This document shows, in pieces, positions 25,383-33,916 of a stretch of DNA of 35,849 nucleotides (the stretch's first letter is position 1; each line of letters starts with the position of its first letter). Made by a program: the position numbers and the translations under genes. Source of the DNA: Marinilactibacillus psychrotolerans (lineage in GTDB: Bacteria > Bacillota > Bacilli > Lactobacillales > Carnobacteriaceae_A); contig NZ_FMZD01000024.1 of NCBI RefSeq assembly GCF_900101525.1, positions 1-35,849 on the forward strand, read 5' to 3'. Below the pieces are notes generated by a model that searched no databases, was not told the DNA's origin, and worked only from the letters and a program-made list of their open reading frames with translations.

Positions 25383-26654
25383 TTAATTTCCACTGTGATT
25401 AGCTTCAATTTGATTACGAATAGCTTCGACCGCACCATCTAATGCTTCTTTTGGTTCTGCTGAATCTGTCGCAATGGTTTGTAAGGCTGAATCTGCTGGA
25501 GTCCAAACTTCACTCATTTCTGGAATTCCAGGCATTAACACTGAATTACCTGATTGTTCAAAAATTGCTTGAGTAGAATCACTTTCAGTAATGACTGAAT
25601 TATCTTCTAGCGCTTTGATTGCAGGCACTTCCTGAGTATTTTCATAACGAGTAAGCTGATTTTCTTCATTTGTTAACCAAAGCACTAATTCTTGAGCTAA
25701 CTCTGGATGTTCTGAGTAAGAACTGACATTGTAACTCTTAACTCCTACAAATGAACTCATTGGTTCTCCATTTGATAGTTTTGGTAATGGTACAACACCA
25801 TAGTCGATTCCAGCTTGTTCATAAGGACCTAAGTTCCATGGACCAGATATAACCGCTGCCGCTTTTCCTTCACTGAAAAGGGAATCCAAAACATTTATAC
25901 CTTGCTCTCCAACGATCCCACTTGGGAATAACCCTTCTGAATAGAACTTTTGAATATATTCCGCTGCTTCGATAGCGCCTTCATTATTCAAACCAATATC
26001 TTCAACATCATAGTTGCCTTCATCATCCTGAGCGAAAATATATCCACCATATCCACCAATAATACTTTGTGCATAATAGATTTGGTCCCACAATGCTAAG
26101 AATCCATATGTTCCATCCCCTGTAATATTTTCTGAAAACTCATACCACTCATCTAATGTAGTTGGAAGGTTTTCTTCATCAACTAAATCACGGTTATAAT
26201 ACAGTAGGGTTGTTTCAACAGCATATGGAAGACCATAAACTTCTCCATCTACCATCTGTGATAGCATAGCAGATTCTGTGTACATATCTTGAACTTCTTG
26301 ATTGACATCTAATGGCTTTATTAACCCTTCCGTTACTGCAGTACCAATACTATCATGAGGCATGGCGAATACATCTGGTCCAGTTCCTCCCGGTCCATCT
26401 AAACGCAAATCTTCCACATTGTCACCATATGGTCGTTCAATAACTTCAACCGTTACATCATGTTCTTCTTCAAAAGCAGTAATTGCCGCTTCTGTTCCGA
26501 CTGACTTATCGATGTCTTCCCAAAGAACCAATGTAGCACCCTCGCTATTTTCAGGAGCAACTGATTCTTCACTATCAGACTCTCCTGGTCCACAACCTAA
26601 TAGTATTGCATTGATGAGTACTCCACTACTTATAAGATAAAATTTACTTTTCAT
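25383..26654 (-). CDS. ganS: Oligosaccharide-binding lipoprotein, GanS/MalE-like
   Basis: Extracellular receptor of the importer, 423 residues. The signal peptide ends with ILLGC (Cys21). The mature protein is a family-1 solute-binding protein: TLVLWEDIDKSVGTEAAITA, PDVFAMPHDSIGTAVTEGL, VYGLPYAVETTLLYYNRDLV, GKAAAVISGPWNLGPYEQAG and a VPLPKLSNGEPMSSFVGVKS stretch, all typical of MalE/GanS receptors. A serine/glutamate-rich linker (residues 22-40) follows the lipid anchor. AAAGGAA precedes the ATG, and a 17-base-spaced promoter with an overlapping operator lies upstream. Maltodextrin binding is the alternative, but the GH42 partner favours galacto-oligosaccharides. Confidence 0.85.
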   Translation of the reverse strand: MKSKFYLISSGVLINAILLGCGPGESDSEESVAPENSEGATLVLWEDIDKSVGTEAAITAFEEEHDVTVEVIERPYGDNVEDLRLDGPGGTGPDVFAMPHDSIGTAVTEGLIKPLDVNQEVQDMYTESAMLSQMVDGEVYGLPYAVETTLLYYNRDLVDEENLPTTLDEWYEFSENITGDGTYGFLALWDQIYYAQSIIGGYGGYIFAQDDEGNYDVEDIGLNNEGAIEAAEYIQKFYSEGLFPSGIVGEQGINVLDSLFSEGKAAAVISGPWNLGPYEQAGIDYGVVPLPKLSNGEPMSSFVGVKSYNVSSYSEHPELAQELVLWLTNEENQLTRYENTQEVPAIKALEDNSVITESDSTQAIFEQSGNSVLMPGIPEMSEVWTPADSALQTIATDSAEPKEALDGAVEAIRNQIEANHSGN

Positions 26655-26706
26655 TTTGATATATTCCTTTCTCTAGTCGAAAGTTTTATTATTGTTTACG
26701 GGTTTA

Positions 26707-26743
26707 AGTATATTAATTATTTCAGTTAATGTAAACGGTTTAA
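26707..26743 (-). promoter_or_regulatory. Promoter of the gan-like operon with cre/LacI-type operator on the -35
   Basis: On the minus strand TTTACA (26730-26735) and TATACT (26707-26712) are 17 bases apart. The plus-strand sequence ATGTAAACGGTTTAA (26729-26743) matches the cre consensus at 14 of 15 positions and contains the dyad TAAAC-G-GTTTA, so either CcpA or the adjacent LacI-type regulator could bind over the -35. A related TTAAACCCGTAAACA lies further downstream at about 26691-26705. Confidence 0.6.
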
Positions 26744-26800
26744 TTTTACTTTTTTAGTAAATTATTTTACCAAAAATTTAGAGGGAAATTTAAATAATAT

Positions 26801-26849
26801 AAAACCCCATCAAACCAAGGGTTGAATTCCCTTGATTTGATGGGGTTTT
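26801..26849. terminator. Terminator between the LacI regulator and the gan operon
   Basis: AAAACCCCATCAAA (26801-26814) pairs with TTTGATGGGGTTTT (26836-26849), with an inner AAGGG/CCCTT stem after a two-base mismatch. It follows the regulator's stop codon by about 50 bases and isolates the transporter operon. A/T flanks allow use in both directions. Confidence 0.8.
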
Positions 26850-26900
26850 ATATTTGTTCGCTCTTCAGATTATTGGTTAATAGCAACTTTTGTTCCAGTC

Positions 26901-27893
26901 TCATCTTGTGGTTTTGCGAATAATCAAATCCGATTCTATGAAAAGTTTTTTCCTGTATTGGCGCTCTTCTAGGATTTGTTCTGATAATAACTTAAGTGCA
27001 TTAGAGACTAATGCACTCATATTAATTTTAAACGTGGTTAAAGGGGGGGTGACATATTTTGCCAAACTAATATCATTTATGCTGATAATACTGACTCTTT
27101 TCGGAACTGAATACCCTCTTTTATTCAAGACTTGTAAACACCCCAACGCAATAGCATCCGACGCTACAAAAAAAGCAGTCGGCATCTGATCTTTCAATTC
27201 AAAAATAGCCTTTTCCATTAAGCTTACGCCGTTTTTAAAAGTAAATCCTCGACTCGTATAAATATACCGTTCGTCTAAAAAATTCATATCTTTCATTTTT
27301 TTCCTAAATTGTGTTTCTCTTATATCTGGAAAATCTGTTTCGCTGTCCCTATCTACAAATGTACCCCCAATAAATCCAATTTCATTATGTCCACTTTTTA
27401 TAAAATATTCAATAGCATGATCTGTAATTTCATATAAATCTGGCCTGACAGAATCATATTTCGTTGCTTCTGGAGAGGTATCAATAAAGACGCCATTTTG
27501 AGTAACCTCTTTTAGAGTATTCAGTTCTTTTTCTTTAAAACTGCCTACCGCAATGAATCCTTGTATATTTTTTGGTACAACATCTATACCTTCTTCAATA
27601 GTGTAACAAGTAATTTCAATATTATATTTCTTTGCTTCATTTTCAATTTCTTCTCGCATTTCTCTAAAATAAACATCTTCTATTTCGGTTTCCTTGGTTA
27701 ACCAATAAAGAAAAGCGATATTGAACAATGGAAATTCAAATGTTTTCTTTCGATATCCTAATTTTTTTGCTGACTCTAGCACTCTTTTTCTCGTTTTTTC
27801 TGCTACCGAGAGACTAGAATCATTATTAAGAATCCTTGAAACCGTAGTGATTGATACCTTCGCATCTTCTGCAACCTTTTTTAGGGTAGTCAT
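26901..27893 (-). CDS. ganR: LacI-family transcriptional regulator, GanR-like
   Basis: A 330-residue repressor. The N-terminal LacI helix-turn-helix reads TTLKKVAEDAKVSITTVSRI, followed by the hinge helix region, and a periplasmic-binding-protein-like sensor domain follows (about 60-330), with FIGGTFVDRDSE, PTAFFVASDAIALGCLQVL and VSIISINDISLAKYVTPPLT. I chose ATG 27893 because GGAGG lies 7 bases upstream; an in-frame upstream ATG (27935) would add 14 residues before the HTH and has no good ribosome site. Position just upstream of the gan-like operon, as in Bacillus ganR, suggests it represses that operon until a galactoside is present. It may also be read from the upstream JetD-like gene, 79 bases away. 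Confidence 0.85.
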   Translation of the reverse strand: MTTLKKVAEDAKVSITTVSRILNNDSSLSVAEKTRKRVLESAKKLGYRKKTFEFPLFNIAFLYWLTKETEIEDVYFREMREEIENEAKKYNIEITCYTIEEGIDVVPKNIQGFIAVGSFKEKELNTLKEVTQNGVFIDTSPEATKYDSVRPDLYEITDHAIEYFIKSGHNEIGFIGGTFVDRDSETDFPDIRETQFRKKMKDMNFLDERYIYTSRGFTFKNGVSLMEKAIFELKDQMPTAFFVASDAIALGCLQVLNKRGYSVPKRVSIISINDISLAKYVTPPLTTFKINMSALVSNALKLLSEQILEERQYRKKLFIESDLIIRKTTR

Positions 27894-27962
27894 GTCATCA
27901 CCTCCCAATATATCATTCCTAATTTGGTTAAACATAAAGCTGATAAATTTATTATTTTAAAG

Positions 27963-27976
27963 ATAGTTTAAACTAT
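27963..27976. promoter_or_regulatory. Perfect 14-base palindrome before ganR
   Basis: ATAGTTTAAACTAT is a perfect dyad overlapping the stop codon of the JetD-like gene, 70 bases upstream of the ganR start. It resembles a LacI-type half-site arrangement (GTTTAAAC) and could be an autoregulatory operator; this is a guess from position and symmetry only. Confidence 0.3.
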
Positions 27977-29271
27977 TGATAGTAATACTTCAATTCGCTA
28001 ATCATGTCATCCAATAAGGCTTCTTGGTAAGCTGGATTTCCTCTATCTTTTATTTCATCTTTTAAGCACGCAAAAATATCCAAAGCAAATTGATCTAGTT
28101 TTTTCATGTCGTCTTGGTTGATCATTTCTTCATTAAACCGTGCTTTAAGATACGATGGTATGTCCATTTTCCAAGGTTGTGAATTTTCTGGATACCGCAT
28201 TAATAGACGCTCAGCTCTTCTGATTCCGTCCGGCGTGATATCCCCACAATATCTAATCGTACATTCTTCTTCTACTAATCTATCAAGCAACTCTAAAGTA
28301 GCTAAATTGAATTTTCCTTGTGTGCAGATCATGGGTACATTAGGGACTTCATCTAGAATATTGGAAAAAATCACAGGGTTCTCAACAACCCATACCGTTT
28401 GATTCTCATTTGCAGGGTACGCTGCTACTATATTGATCAGCTCTCGCATTGGCACATTCATTACACTATGGGAATGTGCAGCAGATTCCCACATTGGATG
28501 ATACCCCTCAATCGTCTCAGCATAGATATTAACCACTGTTGCAAAATTGGTAATATCGTCTCTTAAAATATTAAATTTCAGAAGTAGTCGATTGACTTCT
28601 TCATTACTACCGGGTATTTTAACTGGTTCAATCGCATGAAATCTTGCTTCTTCTGCAAATACATGCAGTAAAAGTTTACCTAATGTCGTATGTCGATCAA
28701 AAGCATGAGAGTCCCCTACAACAATTTGACTAAATAGAGACAACCTTAGAGGTCTATCCGGCAATAATCTCACTGCCTCTGAAAGGTGTAAGACATAATC
28801 TTCAAAAATACTCGGCGATTCTGAAACCAGTTGATAAATCCACTGACTATCGCCCGTTCCTCTCTTTAAATACTGAAACCACCCTATTAGCAATGCATAC
28901 TCTCCTTCAAGATATTCAAAAAAGTTTTTCATATCTTGATGTGCATGAATAGATTTTTCGCTATCAATCTTAAGTATGTTATGAAAATAAGCGGTTAAAA
29001 AATCAGACAGCGTCATATCTAAGTCAAAAGTTGTTTGTAACTTTTTCTCAAATTCATTCAATCCAATATATCTATTCTCAGCAGAAGCATTTTTTCCTAA
29101 AAATGCTATTACTGGCTTTAATTCCTCCTTTGTAAATTCCGATACATCTATACGGTCACTTTGTTTTTTAGAAAAATCAAAATTGTTTTTGAATAATAAA
29201 AATAAGTGAAAAAAAATATTATTCTCTTTAAAATATTCTAGTGCCTTTTCAAGCGGAGTACGGTTTTCCAT
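27973..29271 (-). CDS. TIGR02679/DUF2399 protein, lone JetD-like
   Basis: A 432-residue soluble protein matching, from memory of the family, TIGR02679, the JetD subunit of type II/III Wadjet systems, where it is the nuclease that cuts plasmid DNA. The N-terminal part (about 30-230) has EFEKKLQTTFDLDMTLSDFL and the landmark VGDSHAFDRHTTLGKLLLHV. The C-terminal DUF2399 TOPRIM-like domain (about 290-400) has WVVENPVIFSNIL with the conserved Glu, MICTQGKFN, IRYCGDITPDGIRRAERLL and PWKMDIPSYL. The usual DxD after YxG reads DIT here, so the second acidic residue is replaced by Thr. No JetA, JetB or JetC gene is adjacent. It sits upstream of ganR on the same strand. Confidence 0.8.
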   Translation of the reverse strand: MENRTPLEKALEYFKENNIFFHLFLLFKNNFDFSKKQSDRIDVSEFTKEELKPVIAFLGKNASAENRYIGLNEFEKKLQTTFDLDMTLSDFLTAYFHNILKIDSEKSIHAHQDMKNFFEYLEGEYALLIGWFQYLKRGTGDSQWIYQLVSESPSIFEDYVLHLSEAVRLLPDRPLRLSLFSQIVVGDSHAFDRHTTLGKLLLHVFAEEARFHAIEPVKIPGSNEEVNRLLLKFNILRDDITNFATVVNIYAETIEGYHPMWESAAHSHSVMNVPMRELINIVAAYPANENQTVWVVENPVIFSNILDEVPNVPMICTQGKFNLATLELLDRLVEEECTIRYCGDITPDGIRRAERLLMRYPENSQPWKMDIPSYLKARFNEEMINQDDMKKLDQFALDIFACLKDEIKDRGNPAYQEALLDDMISELKYYYQ

Positions 29272-29561
29272 TGGGATTTACTTCCTTTTTTATTAATTAT
29301 TATTTGCTTTAAATATAAACACCTCTGATTTAGCCATTTATCTTTATATTTAAAACTGAATTATCTTCATATTAGCCATAACGCAGCTTAAAAAAGTTTA
29401 AATATTAACAAAATTTGACAATCCAGTAAAATTTTTATAAAACAGAGGGTTTTCTTTCTATTATTATAACACGTCTATGATAAGATACTTTTATCAGTAC
29501 ATATATTTATATGAATAATTTTATTTGCTGAATTATTTTGTACTTTAAAGGAGATTTATTA

Positions 29562-31763
29562 TTGAAGAAATCACTACTTAAATTCGGATCATTATTTTTA
29601 CTTTCCTTACTTGTATTTGCTTTTATTATTCCTTCTTCTACTATATTAGCACAAGCAGAATCTAGTGATGAAGAAATGGTCGATATTATAGTTAGATACA
29701 ATAATACGGTTCCGGATGAAGAAGAATTAGATCCTTCTTATAAAAATGTACGATCCTTAGATATTCTCCCTATACAGACTATGAGCGTTCCCAATTCAGC
29801 AGTTAAAGAAATTAGTAGTCAGAAGAATGTTAAGCGCGTTACTTTTGATCAAGAAATGACAACTTCTGAAACAAATAGAACACTTTCTGAGTATGACTGG
29901 AACAATGATTTAATTCATTCTTTTGATGCTTGGGATGAAGGTTATACAGGTTCAGGAGTCTCAGTAGCAGTCATTGATACTGGCTTTTACCCGCATCCAG
30001 ATATTACCTTTGCTGGTGGTTATAGTATATTTGGCGATAAAGATCCTTATACTAGCGATACTGACGGCCATGGCACTCACGTAGCTGGCATATTGGCGGC
30101 TTCTCAAAACTCGCCAGCTCGAGGTGTAGCCCCTGGGGTAGAACTATACGGTGTCAAGGTTTATCCTAGTGGTAAAGGTCATTCCACATCAGCTAGTAAT
30201 TTATTAGATGGTATTGAATGGGCTGTTAAAAAAGGTGTCAATATTATTAATATTAGTTCAGGCTATGAAGAGCCTAATGTAGATATTTACGAGGCTATTA
30301 AAGTGGCTGTTAATAAGGGAATACTCGTAATCGCTGCCAGTGGTAACATACAAGATGGCAATAATACTATTGATTACCCAGCTGCTCATGATGAAGTTGT
30401 TGCCGTTTCTAGCGTTGATAGAAACTCTGTTGCCGCTAGTGACTCAATGAGTTCTGAAAAAAATGAACTTGCCGCTCCTGGCGTAACCATATATGGGCTA
30501 TCCAACTCTGGAGGCTATAAAAATCGCTCCGGAACTTCTCAAGCTACACCTCATGTTTCTGGACTCGCAGCGATCATGATGCAAAGATCTAAAGGTTCAT
30601 TAACTGCGAGTCAGATCAGAAGTCAATTACAGAAAGAAGCTCTGGATCTTGGCGCTAAAGGTCGTGATAAAAATTACGGATACGGTCTAGTTCAATACGT
30701 ATCTGAAGATAACTCACAAGGCTCTGATGATTCCAAAACTGGTAACTCTGGAGATGAATCAGAAGATCCGAGTGAAACTGATAATGGCAGCGAGGAAGAA
30801 AAACCAGCATCAAATACTCCAGATGATAACGCAGAAAACGAAAATAATGACGAAGATTCTGAAATTGAGAACCCTAGCGAAGAAAAAGCTGATAAAGATG
30901 ACGAGCCTGAGGGTTCTGCAGAAACTGAAAACCCAGCTGATAATCCTGACTCTAGCGATGAGCAAGAAGTCGATGTTTCTGAGAAAGCTGTATGGATTCG
31001 ACCTGATATTAACGAGAAATCTGCAGTTCTTACAAACGAAGATCTTGAATCAGTAGCAGATAATGGTGTACTGGCGGTTTCCTTTGATTATGCAATGGAT
31101 GACATAGAACAGCTAGCTTTATCAGAAGATCAAATTAGAGAAATCAGAGAACGTAATATCAGCCTATTGATTGCTAGACCAGATATTGAATGGCTGATTC
31201 CAGCGAATAATTTCCAAAAAGGATCCGGTACTGTTAGATTTACAAAAACACTTACTAGTGATCCAGATCAAAAAGATTTAGCAAAAAGTGAGTTGTATCA
31301 ATTTGAACTACTTGCTAATGATCAACCCGTGCATGATTTTAAAGAGGAAATGACTTATCGATTTTTCTCAGACCTAGCAGAAGTTGATAAAGACATGTTG
31401 TATCACTGGAACACTGATAGTGAAAAATGGGCAGAAATCGGAAAACTCTACTCAAACGGTGCATTGGTGGGGAAAATAAGCCAAACAGGAATTTTGGGGG
31501 TGTTTAGTCCTTCTGCTTTCGATGGAACTGCTAAAGAGGAAGATGAGGAAAAAGAAACCGAAGACAAAGAAGCGATAACCGCTACTGACACAAACTCTGA
31601 TTCGAATGAAAGTTCAGATGATCAGGAGCAAGAAACCGAAGCTACTCAAGCTGGAGTTTCAGAATCATCAGACACCCCTTCTCCGCTTATCGTGGGAGGA
31701 ATTGTTGTTTTACTTTCATTCGGTGGCGGCTTTTATTACTTTGGTGGAAAATCTAAACCCTGA
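29562..31763 (+). CDS. Membrane-anchored subtilisin-like serine protease (S8)
   Basis: Secreted protease tethered at the cell surface. I start at TTG 29562 because AAAGGAG (29547-29553) lies 8 bases upstream, giving 733 residues. A signal peptide (about 1-33) is followed by an inhibitor-type propeptide (38-100) and the S8 catalytic domain (115-375) with Asp139 (VIDTG), His170 (DGHGTHVAG), oxyanion Asn262 (AASGN) and Ser326 (SGTSQATPH). A very acidic Ser/Asp/Glu linker (about 380-475), a stalk-like beta domain (about 480-670) ending GILGVFSPSAF, a second acidic linker and a C-terminal helix (VGGIVVLLSFGGGFYYF) with a short basic tail follow. No LPXTG sortase motif is present. It may process surface proteins or supply peptides, but its target is unknown. 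Confidence 0.9.
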   Translation: MKKSLLKFGSLFLLSLLVFAFIIPSSTILAQAESSDEEMVDIIVRYNNTVPDEEELDPSYKNVRSLDILPIQTMSVPNSAVKEISSQKNVKRVTFDQEMTTSETNRTLSEYDWNNDLIHSFDAWDEGYTGSGVSVAVIDTGFYPHPDITFAGGYSIFGDKDPYTSDTDGHGTHVAGILAASQNSPARGVAPGVELYGVKVYPSGKGHSTSASNLLDGIEWAVKKGVNIINISSGYEEPNVDIYEAIKVAVNKGILVIAASGNIQDGNNTIDYPAAHDEVVAVSSVDRNSVAASDSMSSEKNELAAPGVTIYGLSNSGGYKNRSGTSQATPHVSGLAAIMMQRSKGSLTASQIRSQLQKEALDLGAKGRDKNYGYGLVQYVSEDNSQGSDDSKTGNSGDESEDPSETDNGSEEEKPASNTPDDNAENENNDEDSEIENPSEEKADKDDEPEGSAETENPADNPDSSDEQEVDVSEKAVWIRPDINEKSAVLTNEDLESVADNGVLAVSFDYAMDDIEQLALSEDQIREIRERNISLLIARPDIEWLIPANNFQKGSGTVRFTKTLTSDPDQKDLAKSELYQFELLANDQPVHDFKEEMTYRFFSDLAEVDKDMLYHWNTDSEKWAEIGKLYSNGALVGKISQTGILGVFSPSAFDGTAKEEDEEKETEDKEAITATDTNSDSNESSDDQEQETEATQAGVSESSDTPSPLIVGGIVVLLSFGGGFYYFGGKSKP

Positions 31764-31769
31764 TCATGC

Positions 31770-31812
31770 AAAATAGCTTTTCAAGAAGAAAACCTTCTTG
31801 AAAAGCTATTTT
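31770..31812. terminator. Bidirectional terminator between convergent genes
   Basis: A perfect 19-base-pair stem (AAAATAGCTTTTCAAGAAG with CTTCTTGAAAAGCTATTTT, 5-base loop) begins 6 bases after the protease stop and ends 13 bases before the stop of the convergent membrane-protein gene. Confidence 0.85.
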
Positions 31813-31825
31813 CATATTAATTTTA

Positions 31826-32158
31826 CTATCTGAAATTATAAGAATTTCTACGTTTCTTTTTATTTCTAAGGAAAAACGCAATAGGATTTAATATGCTCAA
31901 TCCAAGAATAGCCAGATAAATATAAAACGAAATGGAGTCTCCTTTTAGAGAGAACTCTTCCAAAAACCAATTCTCTATTACAAGTAATGAACTTGCAAAT
32001 ACTAAATGTGTAATTGAAATCATCAATATTAGAAACATGTTTATTTTTGAATCTCTTCCTCTAGGAATCAGTGATAGAATTAAAAATAACACTAAAAATC
32101 CTAATACAATATAAAAAACCGGACGTAATTGTGTAAAAACTTCTATATTCGTACCCAT
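31826..32158 (-). CDS. Small three-helix membrane protein, unknown function
   Basis: A 110-residue protein with three hydrophobic segments, about residues 13-31 (VFYIVLGFLVLFLILSL), 40-62 (MFLILMISITHLVFASSLLV) and 77-98 (FYIYLAILGLSILNPIAFFL), and a basic C-terminal tail (RNKKKRRN). AGGAGTTGG precedes the ATG, supporting a real gene. I recognise no family. It is a single-gene unit convergent with the protease gene. Confidence 0.65.
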   Translation of the reverse strand: MGTNIEVFTQLRPVFYIVLGFLVLFLILSLIPRGRDSKINMFLILMISITHLVFASSLLVIENWFLEEFSLKGDSISFYIYLAILGLSILNPIAFFLRNKKKRRNSYNFR

Positions 32159-32336
32159 TTTCCAACTCCTTTATTCTTTCAAAAGTACTCTATTGTCTAT
32201 TTTACAGAGGCGTAACCCGAAACACAATATGCGTTTTACTTTCTTATTTTTATTGGATGATACACCCTTTAATGTCGCTGAAATAATCATTCTATAAGCG
32301 ACTAAGTTTATCGGGCATTTTTTTGATATGAAATAA

Positions 32337-32819
32337 TTATTCTGACAGTTTTTTTAGCAACCAAGTATCACAAGCACTATGTTCTGTTCCCTCTAAAGAT
32401 TGGTCTATTTCTTTAAACCCATATTTTTTGTAAAGATTATTGGCTTTGTCTAATGAGGCAAAAGTCTCAATATATAGCTGACTGTAATGTAAATTAGCAA
32501 ATTCTAGTATTTTTTTCATAATCAAATGTGCATATCCATGTCCTTGCTGTGAATCTATGATATACAGCTTTTGTAGTTCTCCAATATCCTTGTGAGAATT
32601 AAAGGGTCCTACACCTCCACCACCGATAACTTGTCCATCTTTTTCAAGTACCCAGTATTTGGCATTCCCTCTTTGATAGACGTCAAACAGTTTGAATAAA
32701 TACGGATCATAATAGGCTGTCCCTTTCAAAGCTAGCCCCTTTGAAGCTAAACTACTTTGAACGATCTCCCCTATTATCTGATTATCTGGCTCTTCAATTT
32801 CTCTTAGTACGATAGTCAT
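32337..32819 (-). CDS. GNAT-family N-acetyltransferase
   Basis: A 160-residue cytoplasmic acyltransferase. It shows the usual GNAT order: IVLREIEEPDNQIIGEI at the start, the beta4 strand WVLEKDGQVIGGGGVGPF, the acetyl-CoA binding LQKLYIIDSQQGHGYAHLIM (the Q-G-H-G-Y form of the QxxGxG/A loop), and the late LYIETFASLDKANNLYKKYGF. Substrate unknown; small proteins of this type often modify amines or antibiotics, but nothing here tells which. It is divergent from the transporter operon at 32948 across a 128-base control region. Confidence 0.85.
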   Translation of the reverse strand: MTIVLREIEEPDNQIIGEIVQSSLASKGLALKGTAYYDPYLFKLFDVYQRGNAKYWVLEKDGQVIGGGGVGPFNSHKDIGELQKLYIIDSQQGHGYAHLIMKKILEFANLHYSQLYIETFASLDKANNLYKKYGFKEIDQSLEGTEHSACDTWLLKKLSE

Positions 32820-32947
32820 GATGCTTCCCTCCTTTAATTAATGAGTATAATTACGTCCCCAGTCATACTCAAGTCTTATTTATTATGATCTAACAAATAA
32901 TTTGGTATACTGAATGATAACAGTAAATATCCTATAGGAGGATACAG

Positions 32948-33916
32948 ATGATTAAATTTGAAAAAGTTTATAAGCGCTATGACGATAAAGCAGTCGTTTC
33001 AGACTTTACTTTAAACATTAAAGAAGGTGAGTTCTTTGTACTGATCGGGCCTAGTGGTAGTGGAAAGACTACTACTCTAAAAATGATTAATCAATTGATT
33101 AACCTATCGGAAGGGTACATACGAATTCAAGAGAAACCCATAAGCGATTTCGACTTACAAGAATTAAGGTGGAATATTGGATATGTTTTGCAACAAATTG
33201 CACTGTTTCCTAATATGACCGTTGAAGAAAATATTTTAATTGTCCCAGAAATGAAGAAATGGTCGGAAGAGGACATGGAAAATCGAGTGATAGAATTACT
33301 AGAAAGTGTGAATATGGATCCTGATAAATATAGACACAGACATATTTCAGAATTATCCGGAGGAGAACAACAGCGTATCGGCGTTATTCGTGCCTTGGCA
33401 GCCGATCCTGATATCATCCTAATGGACGAGCCTTTTAGTGCATTAGATCCTATTACTAGAAATAATTTACAAAAAGATGTACTCAAACTGCAGCAAAAGT
33501 TTAAAAAGACTGTCGTTTTTGTGACTCATGATATGCAAGAAGCCATCAGTCTAGGTGATCGAATTTGTCTCATGAACAACGGAAAAATTGAGCAAGTAGG
33601 TACAGCAAATGAAATTCTTAAAAATCCAGCAAACGATTTTGTTCGTAAATTTTTGCAAACCGGTCTTCCTCATTATCAAGAAGAAAAAATTGTTCAACAT
33701 CTGATTGACGGAAATTATTATAGTACAACTGAGATCCCTGCTAATGCAACAATCTCAGTAGCAGATTCTGTCAATGACTTGATTATTCTACTTTCCAAAA
33801 ATGAAGTCGTTCATGTAGAAAACTCTGAAGACTCATCACAAATCGTAATCAATAAAAATCATTTGCTCGACTTTCTTGCTTATGAGGCAACTTCTTCAAA
33901 GGAGGCTGAAGCATAA
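32948..33916 (+). CDS. egtV: ABC transporter ATPase, EgtV/OpuCA-like
   Basis: Energy-coupling subunit of a quaternary-amine or betaine-thiol importer. The 322-residue protein has Walker A GPSGSGKTTTLKMIN, a QQIALFPNMTVEENI Q-loop, signature LSGGEQQRIGVIRALAADP, Walker B IILMDEPFSALDPITR and the switch region VTHDMQEAI, all of the ProV/OpuCA subclass. Its C-terminal 80 residues are shorter and more diverged than the paired CBS domains of OpuA/OpuCA ATPases. AGGAGG precedes the ATG. Its stop codon overlaps the start of the next gene (TAATG), indicating translational coupling. Confidence 0.82.
   Translation: MIKFEKVYKRYDDKAVVSDFTLNIKEGEFFVLIGPSGSGKTTTLKMINQLINLSEGYIRIQEKPISDFDLQELRWNIGYVLQQIALFPNMTVEENILIVPEMKKWSEEDMENRVIELLESVNMDPDKYRHRHISELSGGEQQRIGVIRALAADPDIILMDEPFSALDPITRNNLQKDVLKLQQKFKKTVVFVTHDMQEAISLGDRICLMNNGKIEQVGTANEILKNPANDFVRKFLQTGLPHYQEEKIVQHLIDGNYYSTTEIPANATISVADSVNDLIILLSKNEVVHVENSEDSSQIVINKNHLLDFLAYEATSSKEAEA

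Noticed and set aside
30727-31056. 109-codon ORF on the plus strand inside the protease gene
   Set aside because: It is an out-of-frame reading of the acidic low-complexity linker and gives only a Lys/Ile/Thr-rich composition.
32274-32310. GTCGCT..AGCGAC hairpin as a terminator for the GNAT gene
   Set aside because: Only six base pairs with a 17-base loop and no T run, too weak to call.
33127-33486. 119-codon ORF on the minus strand
   Set aside because: Antisense shadow of the EgtV-like ATPase gene with no start signals.
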